Assembly: GCA_963942565.1 (NCBI GenBank)
Contig: OZ012687.1
Span: 12,087,079-12,151,078 of the forward strand
Length of the DNA: 64,000 bases
DNA from: Maea johnstoni
Lineage: Eukaryota; Annelida; Polychaeta; Spionida; Magelonidae
Reading direction: 5' to 3'
This document shows, in pieces, positions 10,746 through 26,068 of this stretch; position 1 is the first letter of the stretch; every line of letters starts with the position of its first letter. The position numbers were made by a program, and so were the translations under genes. Below the pieces are notes generated by a model. That model was not told the origin of the DNA and ran no database searches. It saw only the letters and a list, made by a program, of their open reading frames with translations.

Positions 10746-11560
10746 ATACCGAACAAACCCCGTTTGTAATTGTAAACAAAGCAAGGTCACAGATGACTGG
10801 TGATTCACACATTCCCCGCTAGGTGTCGCTAGTGGCAACGGGCAACATGAAGCCCTCACTGATGGCATCAGGCAACATGATGATTGTTCACTGTTAAGTC
10901 AGCCAATCACGGCTTACGATCTTCAAGTGAGGTATAATAATATGAAATGGGGACCATCAATTTTTACAAATGCAAGGGCTAGATCCATATAGGGAGAAGG
11001 ATATCTCATTTATTCTATTTTCTGCTACGTTCAAGTTGTATAACTATTTTTGTTCTTTTTGTAAATTTAAAAAGACGCATTTTCAACATCTAGATTGCAT
11101 AATTTTGGAACTGTCAAAATAAGAAAAATATGTGATACTCTTACCTACAAAACACCCGTATCTCAAATATGTCATATTATAAGATTTTTTTATCTAATAT
11201 ATGATACCCATAATGTACGTTTGAAGTGACTATGTTTGGTAAAATTCAATGCTTGCGTGCAGGTTTATATGAGGTTTTGGAGTAGATTTGGTCTTTCACA
11301 TTGCTCAGTGATGAACGGTCACACTTGATTTGATTAAGAGGAAAAACGTCTGTAGGCTTTATAATATTTGAAAAATCGAACAGAAAAACCACTATATTTA
11401 CAAATTAACCCTATGTGCTACCTTAATCTTCACTTTTGTATTATCATAACTGGCCAATATTTAAAGGTGGAGGGAATTGGAGCACCCAGTGAACACCAAT
11501 GCATAACTCTAGGTCACTGGGAACTTTCTCATATGCCTTAGCATTAGAGATATCAACAAG
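10746..11560. other. No gene recognised
   Basis: AT-rich sequence with no supported feature. Confidence 0.4.
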
Positions 11561-12198
11561 TATCATCAGCTCCACTGATACTAGGAGCTGATTGGTCAAT
11601 TTCTTTGTTGTACTGGACTATGTTGTAGTTCTAACATTGCTTTCATTAGTTGTCAATGTTAAGACCACAATAATGATGAGGACCACTATCGTCATGGCAA
11701 CTAGAAGTTTGACCTCAAGTTTACAGGTCACAGCCTCGTTTTGGACCCTTAAATACCATTGCGAACGTAACTACGTTCTCCCCGGACAGAGGTCGCTTCT
11801 CTTAGCAACGTAGAAAACACCATTAGCGCATTATAGTCTGCCAACATGGTGTTTATCAGGAAATAAGATAGCAGAAAGTTATTAAGATGAATTTAGGTTT
11901 GTAAATAACAAATTCAAATGAGAAATCCCTGCCGCTCGCTCTGCATCAGATGAGTCTAATGAATTTTTCTTGGATGTTCGCTGAATGAACTTAGAGCTTG
12001 TTGTGCTTATCGTAATTCAAATTTTATGTCAGGTAGGGGGGGCGGAGTTGATGATAAACACGTTATCCTCTTTGTAAGAAAGGAACATGGCTTGCTGGCT
12101 GCGAGAAGCCAGTCATATCGCATGAGGCAAGAGGCCGAGTTTGATATAGCTGGCTGAACCAGACCGTATTCCTTTTATACAAGGCGGATAACTAATAT
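11561..12198. repeat. Tandem duplication, unit 1 (638 bp)
   Basis: The unit begins TATCATCAGCTCCACTG and shares in order with unit 2: GCTGATTGGTCAATT, GTTTGACCTCAAGTTT, ACAGGTCACAGCCTCGTTTT, AGTCTGCCAACATGGTGT and a final foldback with GGATAACTAAT. Divergence is substantial and indels are frequent, so the event is not recent. Confidence 0.75.
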
Positions 12199-12205
12199 TA
12201 TCATC
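12047..12205. mobile_element. Diverged foldback (ATACGGCCT family), copy 1
   Basis: The arms GTTGATGATAAACACGTTAT and ATAACTAATATTATCATC are inverted. Internal GTTATCCTCTTTGTAAGAAA pairs with TTTTATACAAGGCGGATAAC. It is an older, mismatched version of the foldback at 12869, at the end of the duplicated unit. Confidence 0.65.
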
Positions 12206-13039
12206 ACCTCCACTGTGATACTCGCAGCTGATTGGTCAATTGCTGTTGGGTACTGGATTGTATTTCATTGCTTCTCATTAAATGGCAATGTTAGGATCCG
12301 GATAAGTGTTTTATCCCCACTCTCAAAGTTTTATCCCACTTCGCCATGGCAACTATGGGTTTGACCTCAAGTTTTACAGGTCACAGCCTCGTTTTGAACC
12401 CTTGGCGACGAAAAATAAAATGGCGGACATTCCTCTTCACTTTGCCGCCTGACGGATTCTTTTGGCGTTTAAAACACTATTTGCGCATGTTAGTCTGCCA
12501 ACATGGTGTATACATGAAAATAAAGATGGCAGAAAGTAAATAAGATGGATTTAGGTTGGTATGTTGCACATACATATGAGAAATAATTGTCGTATGGTCG
12601 GCGTCAGGTCTGACGAAAATCTCCGTTGCTATAGATCTATAGCCTGTGGGACTCGACTTTGGCTACCGCTTTTTTCATTTTCTTTGTGACAAATCGCTCG
12701 AATTTGCCATCCAAACTTGGCAAACCCGTTTGGAGCACTAAGTTGTGTATAGATGAACGTACTTTTTGTCTCAACTCTGCATAATGTTAATTTTACCCAT
12801 TAGGTCCCATTGTGAAATTTGCCCATTGTCAACAATACAAGTATGTTGGGAGGCGTGGGGGGGGGGGGAGCTGATGATAAATTCGTTATCCTCCTTGTAA
12901 AAAAGGGATACGGCCTGGTATCTGCGTTCAGCCAGTCGTATCACACTCGGCCTCAGGCCTCGTGTGATACGACTGGCTTCACGCAGATACCAGGCCGTAT
13001 CCCTTTTTTACAAGGAGGATAACTAATAGTATCATGCAG
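12199..13039. repeat. Tandem duplication, unit 2
   Basis: Starts TATCATCACCTCCACTGTGA, directly after unit 1, and ends with the foldback and TATCATG. It carries about 200 more bases than unit 1, mainly between 12600 and 12830. Confidence 0.7.
12869..13039. mobile_element. Foldback (ATACGGCCT family), copy 2, long near-perfect arms
   Basis: The left arm includes GTTATCCTCCTTGTAAAAAA, GGGATACGGCCTGGTATCTG and CCAGTCGTATCACA. The right arm is the near-perfect reverse complement ending GGATAACTAATAGTATCAT. The centre is CCTCAGGCCT-like. Arms are about 75-80 bases. The arms share the layout GCTGATGAT-ATTCGTTA-ATACGGCCT with the foldback at 41623. No coding capacity. Confidence 0.8.
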
Positions 13040-13773
13040 TATGCATCCTTACGTTGGGCCAGTTAGTGCAGAGAGATAAATAGGGGTTAGCCTTCTCAGA
13101 AGTACTTTTATTGCTATGCAGTGAGATAAGACAGCTTACAGGGATCGACAGTCTCCTGTGTCAATACTAGTAAGAGGTACCTATCAATAAAATGCAGTGT
13201 GTAACCTGTAATTACAATTTACCTTAAGGCTGTGATGCTGGTGACACACTCAAAATAGACATCTCCAGGTTCAGCACTCGTGTCCTCTTTCTAACAATGG
13301 TTATCTAATCCCTGAGGTCTTGGTGTTTCAACTATAAGTTATCTTTAACTTAGCTGCTTGAGCTGACCTAGATAGGACCACAGTGTCAATTTTACAGTGT
13401 TTTACCTCAAATGATGTTTTCATGATCAATAAAGGGTACTTTGGTTTGTAAATACCATGCGTGTCTGCTATATATAATAGGCTAGGGCAACTTATTGAAA
13501 ATTCTGGAGTTCCTGCAAGATAGTACCTTACAGCACGCAATTTTGGTAGAAATTTTACTAACAAAAGTAGGTCAGCATGGTATCCATTGTGACCTACTTT
13601 CTTAAGTAAAATATTAGTGTATTAATATAACTGCAGGATGGTCAAATTAGCAGTGTACATTAGGTCACAGTCATTTTACTGACATTCAACCTTTTATTTT
13701 TAATCTAAATACAAGTGTCCTTTAAGAGTCTTTCAGTTCAACATCACTTACATTTATTTTACATTGATATTCT
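13040..13773. other. No gene recognised
   Basis: Minus-strand frame of 78 codons at 13564-13328 lacks any domain. Nothing else. Confidence 0.4.
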
Positions 13774-13880
13774 ATTATTATTATTGTTATTATCATTATT
13801 ATTATTACTATTGTTATTATCATTATTATTATTATCATTATTATTATCATTATTGTTATTATTCTCATTATTATTGAACT
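13774..13880. repeat. Imperfect (TTA)n microsatellite
   Basis: TTA repeats with regular ATC and GTT interruptions for about 105 bases. Confidence 0.9.
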
Positions 13881-13949
13881 ACTTAGGTGAGGTAAGCTTG
13901 AAATATACTGTCATCACATAATTATGTTTAAATTATTTTGGCTTGTATA

Positions 13950-14470
13950 GCAGCTTCAGTTTATCAAGACCTGTTTATCACGATATCTTGATGTCTTGCA
14001 GTTGGTTTAATATATCCGCTTGGTCAAGGCCCCTCTCACTAGCAGTACATAATACAACGACTTCGTCCTTGACATCACAGTATTCCAGTACGGGATGTGT
14101 GACAGCTGGTCTCTCCATTTTGTTGAATAACCCCTTATGTTGCATTTCCCACATTCACTTTGGTGTTTAGTGTGATAATTAGATAAATGTGGTAGGAATC
14201 TTGCAAGATAATCCACGGATCCATAGAGCCACTAAACTCCTTACTTGTCATTTGGTATTGGCATATCTACAATAGTGTTTTCTATTTTTGATCTGGTTTC
14301 ACACCTTGGCACATTGCATGTCTGTAATTGATCCCCACATAAAACCTTGCCACATGTATAACCTAATTTTCTTCTTATTTGATTTGGGATTTTTCTCATG
14401 TACCCTTTCATGAACCTGATTATATTCTATCAGAGAATGCATTTGCTCTATTCATTGTATCGGACTAGCT
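13950..14470 (-). mobile_element. Ty3/Gypsy LTR retrotransposon relic, pol fragment (broken)
   Basis: Minus-strand translation shows the order typical of the Gypsy reverse transcriptase to RNase H junction: IVDMPIPND, then YLARFLPHLS, then PVLEYCDVKDEVV and a degraded ASERGL. Further pol-like sequence may continue upstream to about 14930, but less clearly. The copy is clearly broken, with several breaks, and no LTRs or integrase were found nearby. I judge it an old fossil. Confidence 0.75.
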
Positions 14471-14930
14471 AAATGCTTCCTGCAATGCGTTCTACACCTT
14501 GAAATCTCCCAAAGATCCATGTTGGTGGCATTGGTATTCTTCAGGCCCTTGCAATGCAAGTATCCGCATCTGGCGACTACATGGATATAAGACTTCCAAA
14601 ACGTGAGATATGTATCTTCTTCAACATATTATACCTGATGAAATTCGTCTTTTGTGCCAAGCCCAATACCACTTATGGTTTATGTTCATTTACCAGCATT
14701 GGAAAAATGAGTTCCCTTACTCACGTTGTCCCATACATCTTGATTTAGGCTTACCTGTAGCATTTCTGTATTGTTCATGGCAACCAAGCAGTAAATCCAT
14801 TATGTCACTAAGCCTATACAATATCTTATCTGTTTGACACTGAACAGTTAACACATTTTTGTCAGAGCCCACATGAAGATTGATGAATAACCTTCTTCTT
14901 TCTGTAGATGATCCCCACTGTTTCAACTAT

Positions 14931-16242
14931 AGACATCGCATCATTGTCTGACCGCGCATCATTGTCCTCTGTGGCAGAATCTATATGGTTCCTCATGGTA
15001 ACTTTCCTTCAAAGACACATCCTAGCATAAAGAAATGTCTTACGTCACCTTTTACATGTTTGTTCAAATGCACGATACATTCCAACATTTCTGTTTACCA
15101 CCACAATGTTAGCAATTTGAAAATATGATTTTTTGTCACTACTCATCATTTTCTAGCTTATGAGCATTCAGATTTTATTTCGTCTTTCCCGGAAAATAAA
15201 CAGATTCCCCTGAAGTAGCAACTATTAATTTAATTGAGTATGTGCTGAGTATCTTAAAAGGCTATTACTCTGTTTAGGTGTAAACGCGATTTCCTCTGCA
15301 TTTTGCTATGGTTGCAATACATTTACAACCAAGGACTTATCTATACCCGAGTACCATATATAGACTTCCAAATTCAGAGCTTGCTGCCAGTTCCAAACGC
15401 ATGTTTACATATTGTTCTATACGTTTATGTGAGTGTTGGTTGCAGATATTGAAGAAGTACACGTCATACATGACAATTACTATGGGAACTCCTTTTAGTA
15501 AAACCTTTTTCCTATCACCATTAAAAAAACAATATTTGTTCATTGTCATGGAGATACTTGACCATCCAATTAAAGCACCTCTACCTTCAAGGAATTTATA
15601 TCCAATGATGCGTGGATAGGTGAAGACTCTCTAGCATGAGCCACAATAACAATGGACATTAATAACAATGGACATCAATAACAATGGACATCATCAAAAA
15701 AAGTGGGTGGGCGATGTAAAGAGGTCTTAAATCTCAAGTTCGAGTCAGTATGTTAAAATTCCAGCACAAGTTACGAGCAAAAGAACAGTTTCCTGAACTG
15801 GTGAGTGCAGGTTTGTAACATCTACCCCCTTCACATATATGCAATATACACATGGTCTGATACCTAAGAAAATATGCAAATATATTGATGTTAAATCAAT
15901 AATTCGTAAGATGTTTGAGTAAAATTTGTTTCTTTTGGGTATTATGGAAACTTTTTAGTCTTTTTCATATACATTCCTATCTCTATTTGAGTTGTCAGAC
16001 CAAAGTTGTCAGATCACATGAGCCCTCAACAATTGGCAAGCTTCAAAATAGCACGTATAAATAGTGACAGATCCAAAGTTCATGGATGCATATAGCGATG
16101 CAGCTGCGTTGGCGAACAGCCAACATGGAACAGTGGGTCTGAATAATGGGCTTGGACAGAATGGATTGGCCCCAAACAAAAGCAATGCTGCAAATTATCT
16201 GATATAGAAGCATGCTGTAAGAATCCTCTCACGTAGGGACCT
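14931..16242. other. Unassigned stretch with one open frame and a short triple repeat
   Basis: A plus-strand frame of 103 codons (15308-15619) and an opposite-strand frame of 70 codons overlap. Neither shows a domain I know, though the stretch follows retroelement debris. Three copies of AATAACAATGGACATC lie at about 15649-15692. Confidence 0.4.
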
Positions 16243-16450
16243 TTCCTGATAGCCGAGTGGTCGAAGGTGTTGCCATTGATTCTCGCTGTCACTCACCACT
16301 GCCAAGGGTTGACATTTGGTCAGGGCATGTAAGAAACCTGTCAGTGACTTGTGGTTAGGTGGTGGTTTTACCAGGGCACTTCGGTTTCATATACTTTTAA
16401 TAACTAACTAGTCACGATTGAATCTGCCTGGTTGAAAAGGGGACGATAAA
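16243..16450 (+). mobile_element. tRNA-derived SINE (GTGAGAAAGTT family), copy with A box
   Basis: The A-box-like TAGCCGAGTGGTCGAAGG near 16250 resembles class II (Leu/Ser) tRNA heads. GCTGTCACTCACCACTGCC, a degraded B-box region, GGCATGTAAGAAACC, CAGTGACTTGTGGTTAGG and TAGTCACGATTGAATC follow. The same ordered body occurs at 24515, 27832 and 33000 and, inverted, at 26527. It has no coding capacity. The parent tRNA is inferred from the A box only. Confidence 0.75.
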
Positions 16451-17705
16451 CGTATTCAAAATCAAGATCAAAACTTCTCTTACCTATGGTTTAATTGATG
16501 TAGTGAGACATGTATGCATGTAGTCGCGAATCCATTCGAATAGTATAAAGCCAAAGCAATATGATAAAATGAAACTCTGTAATACTATTTTAATACGATA
16601 AAGTGACTTCAATATAATAGAGTAGAACACATCGCGGTGTGAATGAAAATAGGATTAGATTCATAAGCGCTGTACATTTTGTCACTGATGATTGCTGCAA
16701 AAGAAAAGCACAGGAAAATTATTGAATACTGCCTGGTTTACAAATAAGTGGCGGTTAGTCGGCGTTTTTCTGGGCAGCCAACGGAACGTTAATTACTAAC
16801 CAGTCATGACTAAGCCAAGAATGGACAGTGACGATAGACAAAATCCATTACAAATTCGCACAATTTCTGCAGCATTTAATTCACCATGAGCATGATATGT
16901 TTTATCATTTAATGATTATAGAAATGTTGGTATTTCTCAGTATGATAAATACCGATTATATGTACTGAAACGTGCATATATTACTATATTAACGACAAAT
17001 TGTGTTTTACATATCTAATTTCATTTAATCTTTTATTTTTCAAACTTACTGCTTTGCAATATTTTTCAGCTATGACAAAGGTAGGTGAATGTCAGTATGA
17101 TAATAACTAATTAAATATAACAAAACGTGGCATACATTCCACTTAATGTTTTACACATTTTCTTTGTTTGATTTCTTTATCTTTTCTGACCTCAGTTAAT
17201 GCTTACACATTATAGAAATGACAGAAAACTCATGGAATCATAGAATATCGTGATTATAAATTGATACAAATATTCAATAAAATGCAATGTGATACAGTAA
17301 AATTGTGGACAGCTGTATCGTTCGCGTTTTATCAAAATAAGAAGGAAGTACTAAACTGATTATAAATCATAGTACAATACAGCACAACCGGATGAGTACA
17401 AACAATTTGAGTACAAACAATGGCGATGTAATTTACACAGAGCTGCATTGGTCTGGTCTTGTACAATAGCGAAGTAATAATTGTCAACACACAACGCAAA
17501 GGTAACTTCTCTTATGGAAGGGTACTTTTGTGTCTTTTTGAATTTCCTAAAAAATAAATCCTTAAAAATAGGTTGAAAAGAAAAGCCTTTTACTTGGCTC
17601 TATAAAAGACCTTAGAGTAAGACACGCATATATAAACTTTATTATTGTATAGATGCACATTAAAGAAATGTGACACTCTTTACTGTGAGCTCTGTCCTTT
17701 ACAAG
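16451..17705. other. AT-rich stretch, no gene recognised
   Basis: No open frame above 60 codons with a domain and no repeat that I could pair. Confidence 0.45.
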
Positions 17706-17850
17706 GGCCAACAATAGAGATAAAGATTTTCCGTGGCTGACCTGGTTTGTAGATGGTTTGAACCCCTACTATACCAGGCAAGGGATTGAACTCTGGACCC
17801 AACATTCACGAGCAATCAAGCCGAACTATAGCCATTGCACCACTAAATTA
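17706..17850 (-). mobile_element. Probable tRNA-derived SINE fragment, separate family
   Basis: On the minus strand TAGTGGTGCAATGGCTATAG is A-box-like and GAGTTCAATCCC is B-box-like, about 45 bases apart, followed by a body including CCTGGTATAGTAGGGG. Cloverleaf pairing is poor. I saw no second copy in the window, so the family call is tentative. Confidence 0.45.
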
Positions 17851-19199
17851 GGATTTTGTATAATTGTGGCCTAAAGGTAATGATGCAAGTTTCGTGAGAG
17901 GGCAGTCGTCGCTGGACCCTCACAAGCTTGTTGGCTGCTGGCCTGATTCTTTTTTTTTTCTTTTTTTTTAATTCGCTGTAAACAGCTGTTTTTTTTCTCC
18001 ACTCATTCAGGTCAATCCGTTGTAACATTGAGAGCAATGAAATTAATAATGTGTTACATAAATGACCAAGAAAAATAGATGTTGGCCTGATTGTTGTTTT
18101 ACATGGACTTCCATGTTGGCAGAAATCCCATTCTCTTTACAAATAATCCCAAGTGGCCTTTCGATTGCAGGTTAACGTTTGTCAGCACTTTCAGAATCAG
18201 ATAGCCACAAGGGATTTTTGGCATTTCTAATCTCTGATACAAGTTTCCTGACTATACATCCTAGTGTAACTGGACCATTCGTGCGTGTAAAATACACTGG
18301 GAAATTCCCTTCACTGAATTAAAGAAACATTATGTTAAGTCCCCAGGCTCTGTTAATGAATAGCCATTCATTCAGTTTCTTGGTGTGGTCTCTTGAGTGA
18401 TCACTCATGCATAAATAGTGTTAGTGTACATCGAAAGGTAACACACTACATCTCTTGGTGGGAGAAGGCAACTTCAAGCTATATTGGAAAATCTCCTTGA
18501 GTAGCTGGTATAAAACCAATCAAATCTCAAAAATGATGAGACGAATTATGATTTATGACGTGATGTGATGTGATGTGATGTCTTGTCAACACCAAAATGA
18601 TGTCAACTACCATGACAGATTTTGTTTAACTCCTCCCATTTTCTGTTACTGGGCCATTTCCAAGTGGAGGTGGAAAATCGGTTCTACTGACAAATTGATT
18701 CATATCAAAATTGGGTTGCTGTATGAAGTTTCCCCTTTCTATTGAAATAGTAGACAGTGACGCAGGGGTGTCACCGCTAACAGAGCAACTAAACAGTGGC
18801 TTGGATTTTCGATGGGATTGCCACTTCCTGAGATTAATTCCCAGATTAGTTACAATTTACCTCATTTCTAGAGAAAGACAACCTCCACTTGGCTTCGAAA
18901 CTGAATGTCTCCCAAAGGGATAAAAAAAATGAAATTCTCAGACCCCGTTTACTAGATATATACATGAACTTGTTCATCCCTCTGCTGTAAGCTGAAAGTG
19001 ATTGTATTTAAGAAAGCACACTTTTGCATTTTTCAGAATAAAACACTGAAATTAAAGAAAAATATGTCAAAGTTATACTATGGAGGTAGATAAAAAAGGT
19101 CTTCGTTCAAAAACGATATAGTTAAATGGGTGTTTAAAACCCCTAGTGGCTGTAAATGAGGAAATAAATTGTTCACTAATGTCCCAAGTGCTGGACCTC
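17851..19199. other. No gene recognised; small GATGT run
   Basis: A short (GATGT)4-like run sits near 18560-18582. A 13-base inverted pair CCAAGTGGAGGT / ACCTCCACTTGG lies at about 18660 and 18888. Neither defines an element. No domain in the small frames. Confidence 0.4.
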
Positions 19200-19410
19200 G
19201 CTCGGGGCACCATAGACAGTCATTCACATCACCGCACATTTATATAGCGACCCAGTCGACTTATTAATGAGGATACAGCATACACTCACGTTCCCACATG
19301 AGCTTGCATGGTCATCCTATCAGGTGTATCTTTATAATCTAGTTGTGTATTCATTTTCAGTTTATGTTATATGTACGATTTTGTAATATCCTATATTACA
19401 GCAAATAAAC

Positions 19411-19453
<43 letters not shown>
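19411..19453. repeat. (ATT)n microsatellite
   Basis: About 40 bases of perfect ATT repeats. They follow a weak SINE fragment (ACCGCACATTTATATAGCGA at 19230) and an AATAAA-like motif, so they could be a retroposon tail. Confidence 0.9.
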
Positions 19454-19454
<1 letters not shown>

Positions 19455-19459
19455 TACTC

Positions 19460-21252
19460 AAACTGCACCCTTGCCCTTTGGAACGAGGCCGCATGACCAT
19501 TATAGGCCATGGTGGAATCCTACGTGATGGACGACTATACCATCGGTGTAGTCCCGTGTTATGGAGCCGTCGAATGCTGTAAATGTATGATTTACATCTA
19601 GACAGGAATGTTAAGTATACGGTCGAGGCCTGTGTGGCAGTCACTCTTTTGGATGTGGCAACACGAACCAGGAAGCACATATCATGGCATGACAACACAT
19701 GATACATAAATGACATGACTCATGCTATATGGAATGCCATTTCTGCAAATGAAGGCCATTTTCCGTTAGAGGAAAATCAATTCAGGAAAAAAGGTGCTCT
19801 ATTTTTTGGCACTTCCCGTTCAGGAAAATCAATGTGTTGTTTTCCTTTCCGGGAATTGCTTTTGCTTTAAAGTATATCTCGTTTCCTTTTACTGATAATC
19901 AAAAGACAGTCGCCTGTTTGCAGGAACGATTTTCCAAAACGGTCGGCTATCGTGATCGTGTCCCATTTTGATACACAAAATGTACTGTTTTAATTAGACA
20001 AGCAACGTATATTTATATTAAAGAACATTGAATCACATACCGTACCGACATTTAATTCCTACATGGATGACCCGACCACTGAACGTATAGTAGCTTTGAT
20101 TCGCAATTTACGTGGGTCATTGGTGTGCTTGGCTTTTTTGGCATGTTATCCATTGGTGTTTTTACAACCAGGCACTGGCATACGCCCGCTCCACTGGTGC
20201 AGGAATTAAATGTTTGTACTGAATCATAGCAAGCCATCAGTCATGTAAATGGTGTTCATATTAATGGTTATTCACCATTAAGAATCATCAGGGGGTGCAT
20301 GACCCGTCAGGCGATGAAGTTCGACAGGGGATCAGGGCACACAGGGGACTTAATTATCATGCCACTATCAATTCCTGACTAGCAGATTGGCATCTCGCTA
20401 TACAAACCTATGGCGTTACAAAGTGCTGTCTTTTGCACCTCTGAAAATGAAACTGAAAGACCATTGAAATTGTTCACAAAGAGAAATTATTCTTCCCGGC
20501 CCTGTGACTCTGTTTTGTTTAAATATGGCCTTAACTGTTGAAAGACGCGGAAACCTTCGAAGCACAATTACTCAATCACCAAGGCTATCGACTATAAAAC
20601 CCCAATGGTTGTACGAGTCATGCGGCTATCCACGGTCAAGGAGGCTTGCATGACCTACTTGCGATCTCTTATCTGGTCTGTACATACTGTACAACACGAC
20701 CCTACATCTGGTACCGCCCAGATAACACAGCCACACAGTTTGCCAGGCTGCCAACGAGGTTATATAATTTGGAAAGGAGCCAATTACTATTTTTTTTTCT
20801 AAAACAAAATGGCAGACCTTTTGGACCAACGTATTACATCGTATTTCTCTACCGTGATACAGAACTATTTAGTTATTTAAAAAATCAAACAGGAAAAGCT
20901 TGGATATTGTAAGTGAGTACAGAACCGTTGAGAGAAAAAGATCCAAACACATGACAATAAAATTCGATATTTCATTTATACAAAGTTTTATGGTATCACA
21001 GGTATGGAGACATATTTCTGGTGATATAAAGCTGATAGGAAAATGTAAACTTGAGTTATAGCATACTGGATAAAATGCTTAACTTGGAGTAGAGTAATGG
21101 TGCATATTTAAACTAATTGTGCATGTTTCTGGGTAGATCCGGTTCTTCATAAAACCCATCAACACACAGCATCGAATTTGGTATTTTTTTCCTTTATTGA
21201 GTGCAAATCGTCACTAGGCAATTGATTATGGTGGAAGGAAATGAAGGATTAG
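19460..21252. other. No gene recognised
   Basis: Frames of up to 88 codons on both strands lack domains, and no repeat pairing was found. Confidence 0.4.
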
Positions 21253-21492
21253 GAATTGGGTTTTACGTCGCTTTAAACAGCTTAGGTCATGTCACAACGA
21301 GACAGAAACCCGGACCCGGGAAGAAATTCCCTTCTCTTCACGAATAGTTGCAGAAGGACCATAGACAGCCCTCCACAACGCCGCACATGTATATAGTGGC
21401 TAGGCCAACCCGCTCGGGGACCCAGCGGAGACTCGAACTTGCGAACTCACGCTTGGGAGCAAGGTATCGTAACCACTAAGCCACGGTGGATC
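21253..21492 (-). mobile_element. tRNA-derived SINE (TATAGCGAC family), best copy
   Basis: The tRNA-like head is at the right end on the minus strand: CGTGGCTTAGTGGTTACGAT (A box), then CTTGCTCCCAAGCG and AAGTTCGAGTCTCC (B box). The body follows with CACTATATACATGTGCGGCG, GGAGGGCTGTCTATGG and GGGAATTTCTTCCCGG. Related copies or fragments lie at 2222, 9955, 30868, 31505 and 32825. The boxes and spacing support polymerase III ancestry; the parent tRNA is not resolved. Confidence 0.8.
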
Positions 21493-24093
<2,601 letters not shown>

Positions 24094-24514
24094 CATATAC
24101 TGTAATGCATACTGTAATGCAAACAGAATAGACTGTCACTAAATGTGTAGCAATTAGGGATTGATTGGAGGCTATCTGGGGGCATACATACCTACACAAA
24201 GCACGTGAGGTTGACTCCACTCCAGTGTTCATATTTGGTTATCAGGGCACCCATTGAATTGTTACGTAAGCTGCCTTTCGCATGGGAATGCTGTTATGCA
24301 AACGACACAATAGACTGCCTCTAATTAGAGCGTCTTTTGTTGTGGAGTGTTGACATGTGTGTTAAAGTGGCTTGGCATGTCATTGTGGGCGCTACCCCTG
24401 TAACCGAAAATTATAGCGCAATGCGCGCCGGCTGTAAGCCGTGTCTCACCATTGGACAGTGCCTGTGGTTTTACTTTAACTTGAGCCCTGTGAGAAAGTT
24501 GCCATGAATAGACG
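24094..24514. other. No gene recognised
   Basis: A short direct repeat ATACTGTAATGC sits at the left edge beside the microsatellite. Nothing else. Confidence 0.4.
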
Positions 24515-24725
24515 AATAGGCGGGGCTTTGTGTGGTCTAAGGCACCATCAATGACTGCATGCTGTCTCTCACCACTGTCTGGGTTCGAATCCCGGCCTGG
24601 GCATGTGAGAAAGTTTGCAGTGACTAGGGGCTAGGCGGTGGTTTTCGCCGCGTACTCCGGTTTCCTCCACTACTTACAACTCGATAGTCACAAGTTAGCC
24701 ACAATTGGCATAAATATGACGAAAA
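24515..24725 (+). mobile_element. tRNA-derived SINE (GTGAGAAAGTT family), good B box
   Basis: GCTGTCTCTCACCACTGTC is followed by a canonical B box GGGTTCGAATCCCGG. The body follows: GGGCATGTGAGAAAGTTTGC, AGTGACTAGGGGCTAGGC, GTACTCCGGTTTCCTCCAC and TAGTCACAAGTTAGCC. The A-box part is degraded (GTGTGGTCTAAGGC). Confidence 0.8.
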
Positions 24726-25727
24726 ACGAAATTCCAAATTGCACAAGGTATTTTGGTTTCATCCAACATATCAGATACAGGCTAGTCAATATTTAGCCTT
24801 AAACATTCATTCCTGTGCATGCTGGCTTCTCTTCTTTAAAATCACCAAACATGTGATAACAAGAATCATGTCCACTGAATTAATATTTTCGCTTACTAAA
24901 TCGTCGATTTTTCTGTCATAATAAGGTTGAATCGTGACGAGCCATGATCAGTCGTGAAAAGTGGGGTAAACTATCTGGCTATAGAGGCAGCCCCAGACTA
25001 GTTCATGTTTACATGATATGCCAAGCTTGCCCGGATACGGTTGGATGACAGGAAAATTTTGACTGATATCTTCTAAATCAATCTGCAATGGGAAAAAGAC
25101 ACACCCACCAAATCTTTAAAATATACAGCCAAAGACGCCATTTCGTTATACTATATTCACGCTGTAAGTGGCTGGTACTTTCTTTGGTTGCTATTCCAGT
25201 GTTTTGACGACACATTTTTTAGTCCTAAGCGGTTCGTATTCTTATGCATATGAGAAATATACCACCAGTTGTGGGCGTTGCCCAGGGTGTATACTACTGC
25301 ATGATAAGGGAGACTTCCGTGTGATTACAGAATGCGACACCAACTAGGTATCTTATCAACTTACAAATGTTGACAATTATGTAAGACTTCCTGTCTTTCT
25401 TCAAATTATACATGTAGTATGTGTTATCTCGCTGTAGTTATGATTACTATCTTAACAAAACGATGTAGCATGTTTTATTAGTATGATTGTTGTTATAAAT
25501 GTGTACAGCATATAAACACATACATGTATATGCAAACTGGGATGAACCTCAAAGAAAGTGAAAGTTTTAATCCAAATGGGAACGTCAGTCACGACTGTCC
25601 ATGCATATTTCATAACAACCTGATTTTCCCAAGCTGTACAAACGCCAGTTTGTGTAAACCAACCCCCATTTTTTAGCAAGCCAATGTGAAGTGTTTCTTA
25701 TCCTGTGTGTGCATGCATATCTTGTCA
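24726..25727. other. No gene recognised
   Basis: Small frames only; no repeats paired. Confidence 0.4.
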
Positions 25728-26068
25728 GGGGATACTAGTATGTAACAAAGCAAACATTAACTCATCCCTCAGGCAAAATCCATATATCAATTGGATACTG
25801 GGATCAGAACGTGTTTTATAACAATGTCTGGACTTTGAAATTCGGGTTATCTTCACTTTTGAGGCGTTGCCACTTGTTGTCTCTCATCACTCATAGGGGA
25901 TAATATGTAACAAAGTAAACATTAACTCATCCCTCAGGCAATATCCATATATCAATTGGATACTGCGCTTGAGATCAGAACGTGTTTTATAACAATATCT
26001 GGACTAAGAAATTAGGTTTATAATCGCTTTTGAGGCGTTGCTACTGACGCTCTCGTTGTCCCTCATCA
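25728..26068. repeat. 168-bp tandem duplication
   Basis: The unit at 25728-25895 is followed by a diverged copy at 25896-26068. Shared stretches include ACATTAACTCATCCCTCAGG, CCATATATCAATTGGATACT, ATCAGAACGTGTTTTATAAC and TTTTGAGGCGTTGC. The right end runs into a SINE-like B box (GCCGGGTTCGAATCAACC, 26089) and the TTACCAGTGACC body. Confidence 0.85.

Noticed and set aside
24580-24601. Functional tRNA from a perfect B box (GGGTTCGAATCCC)
   Set aside because: No proper A box or cloverleaf; it belongs to a SINE with many copies.
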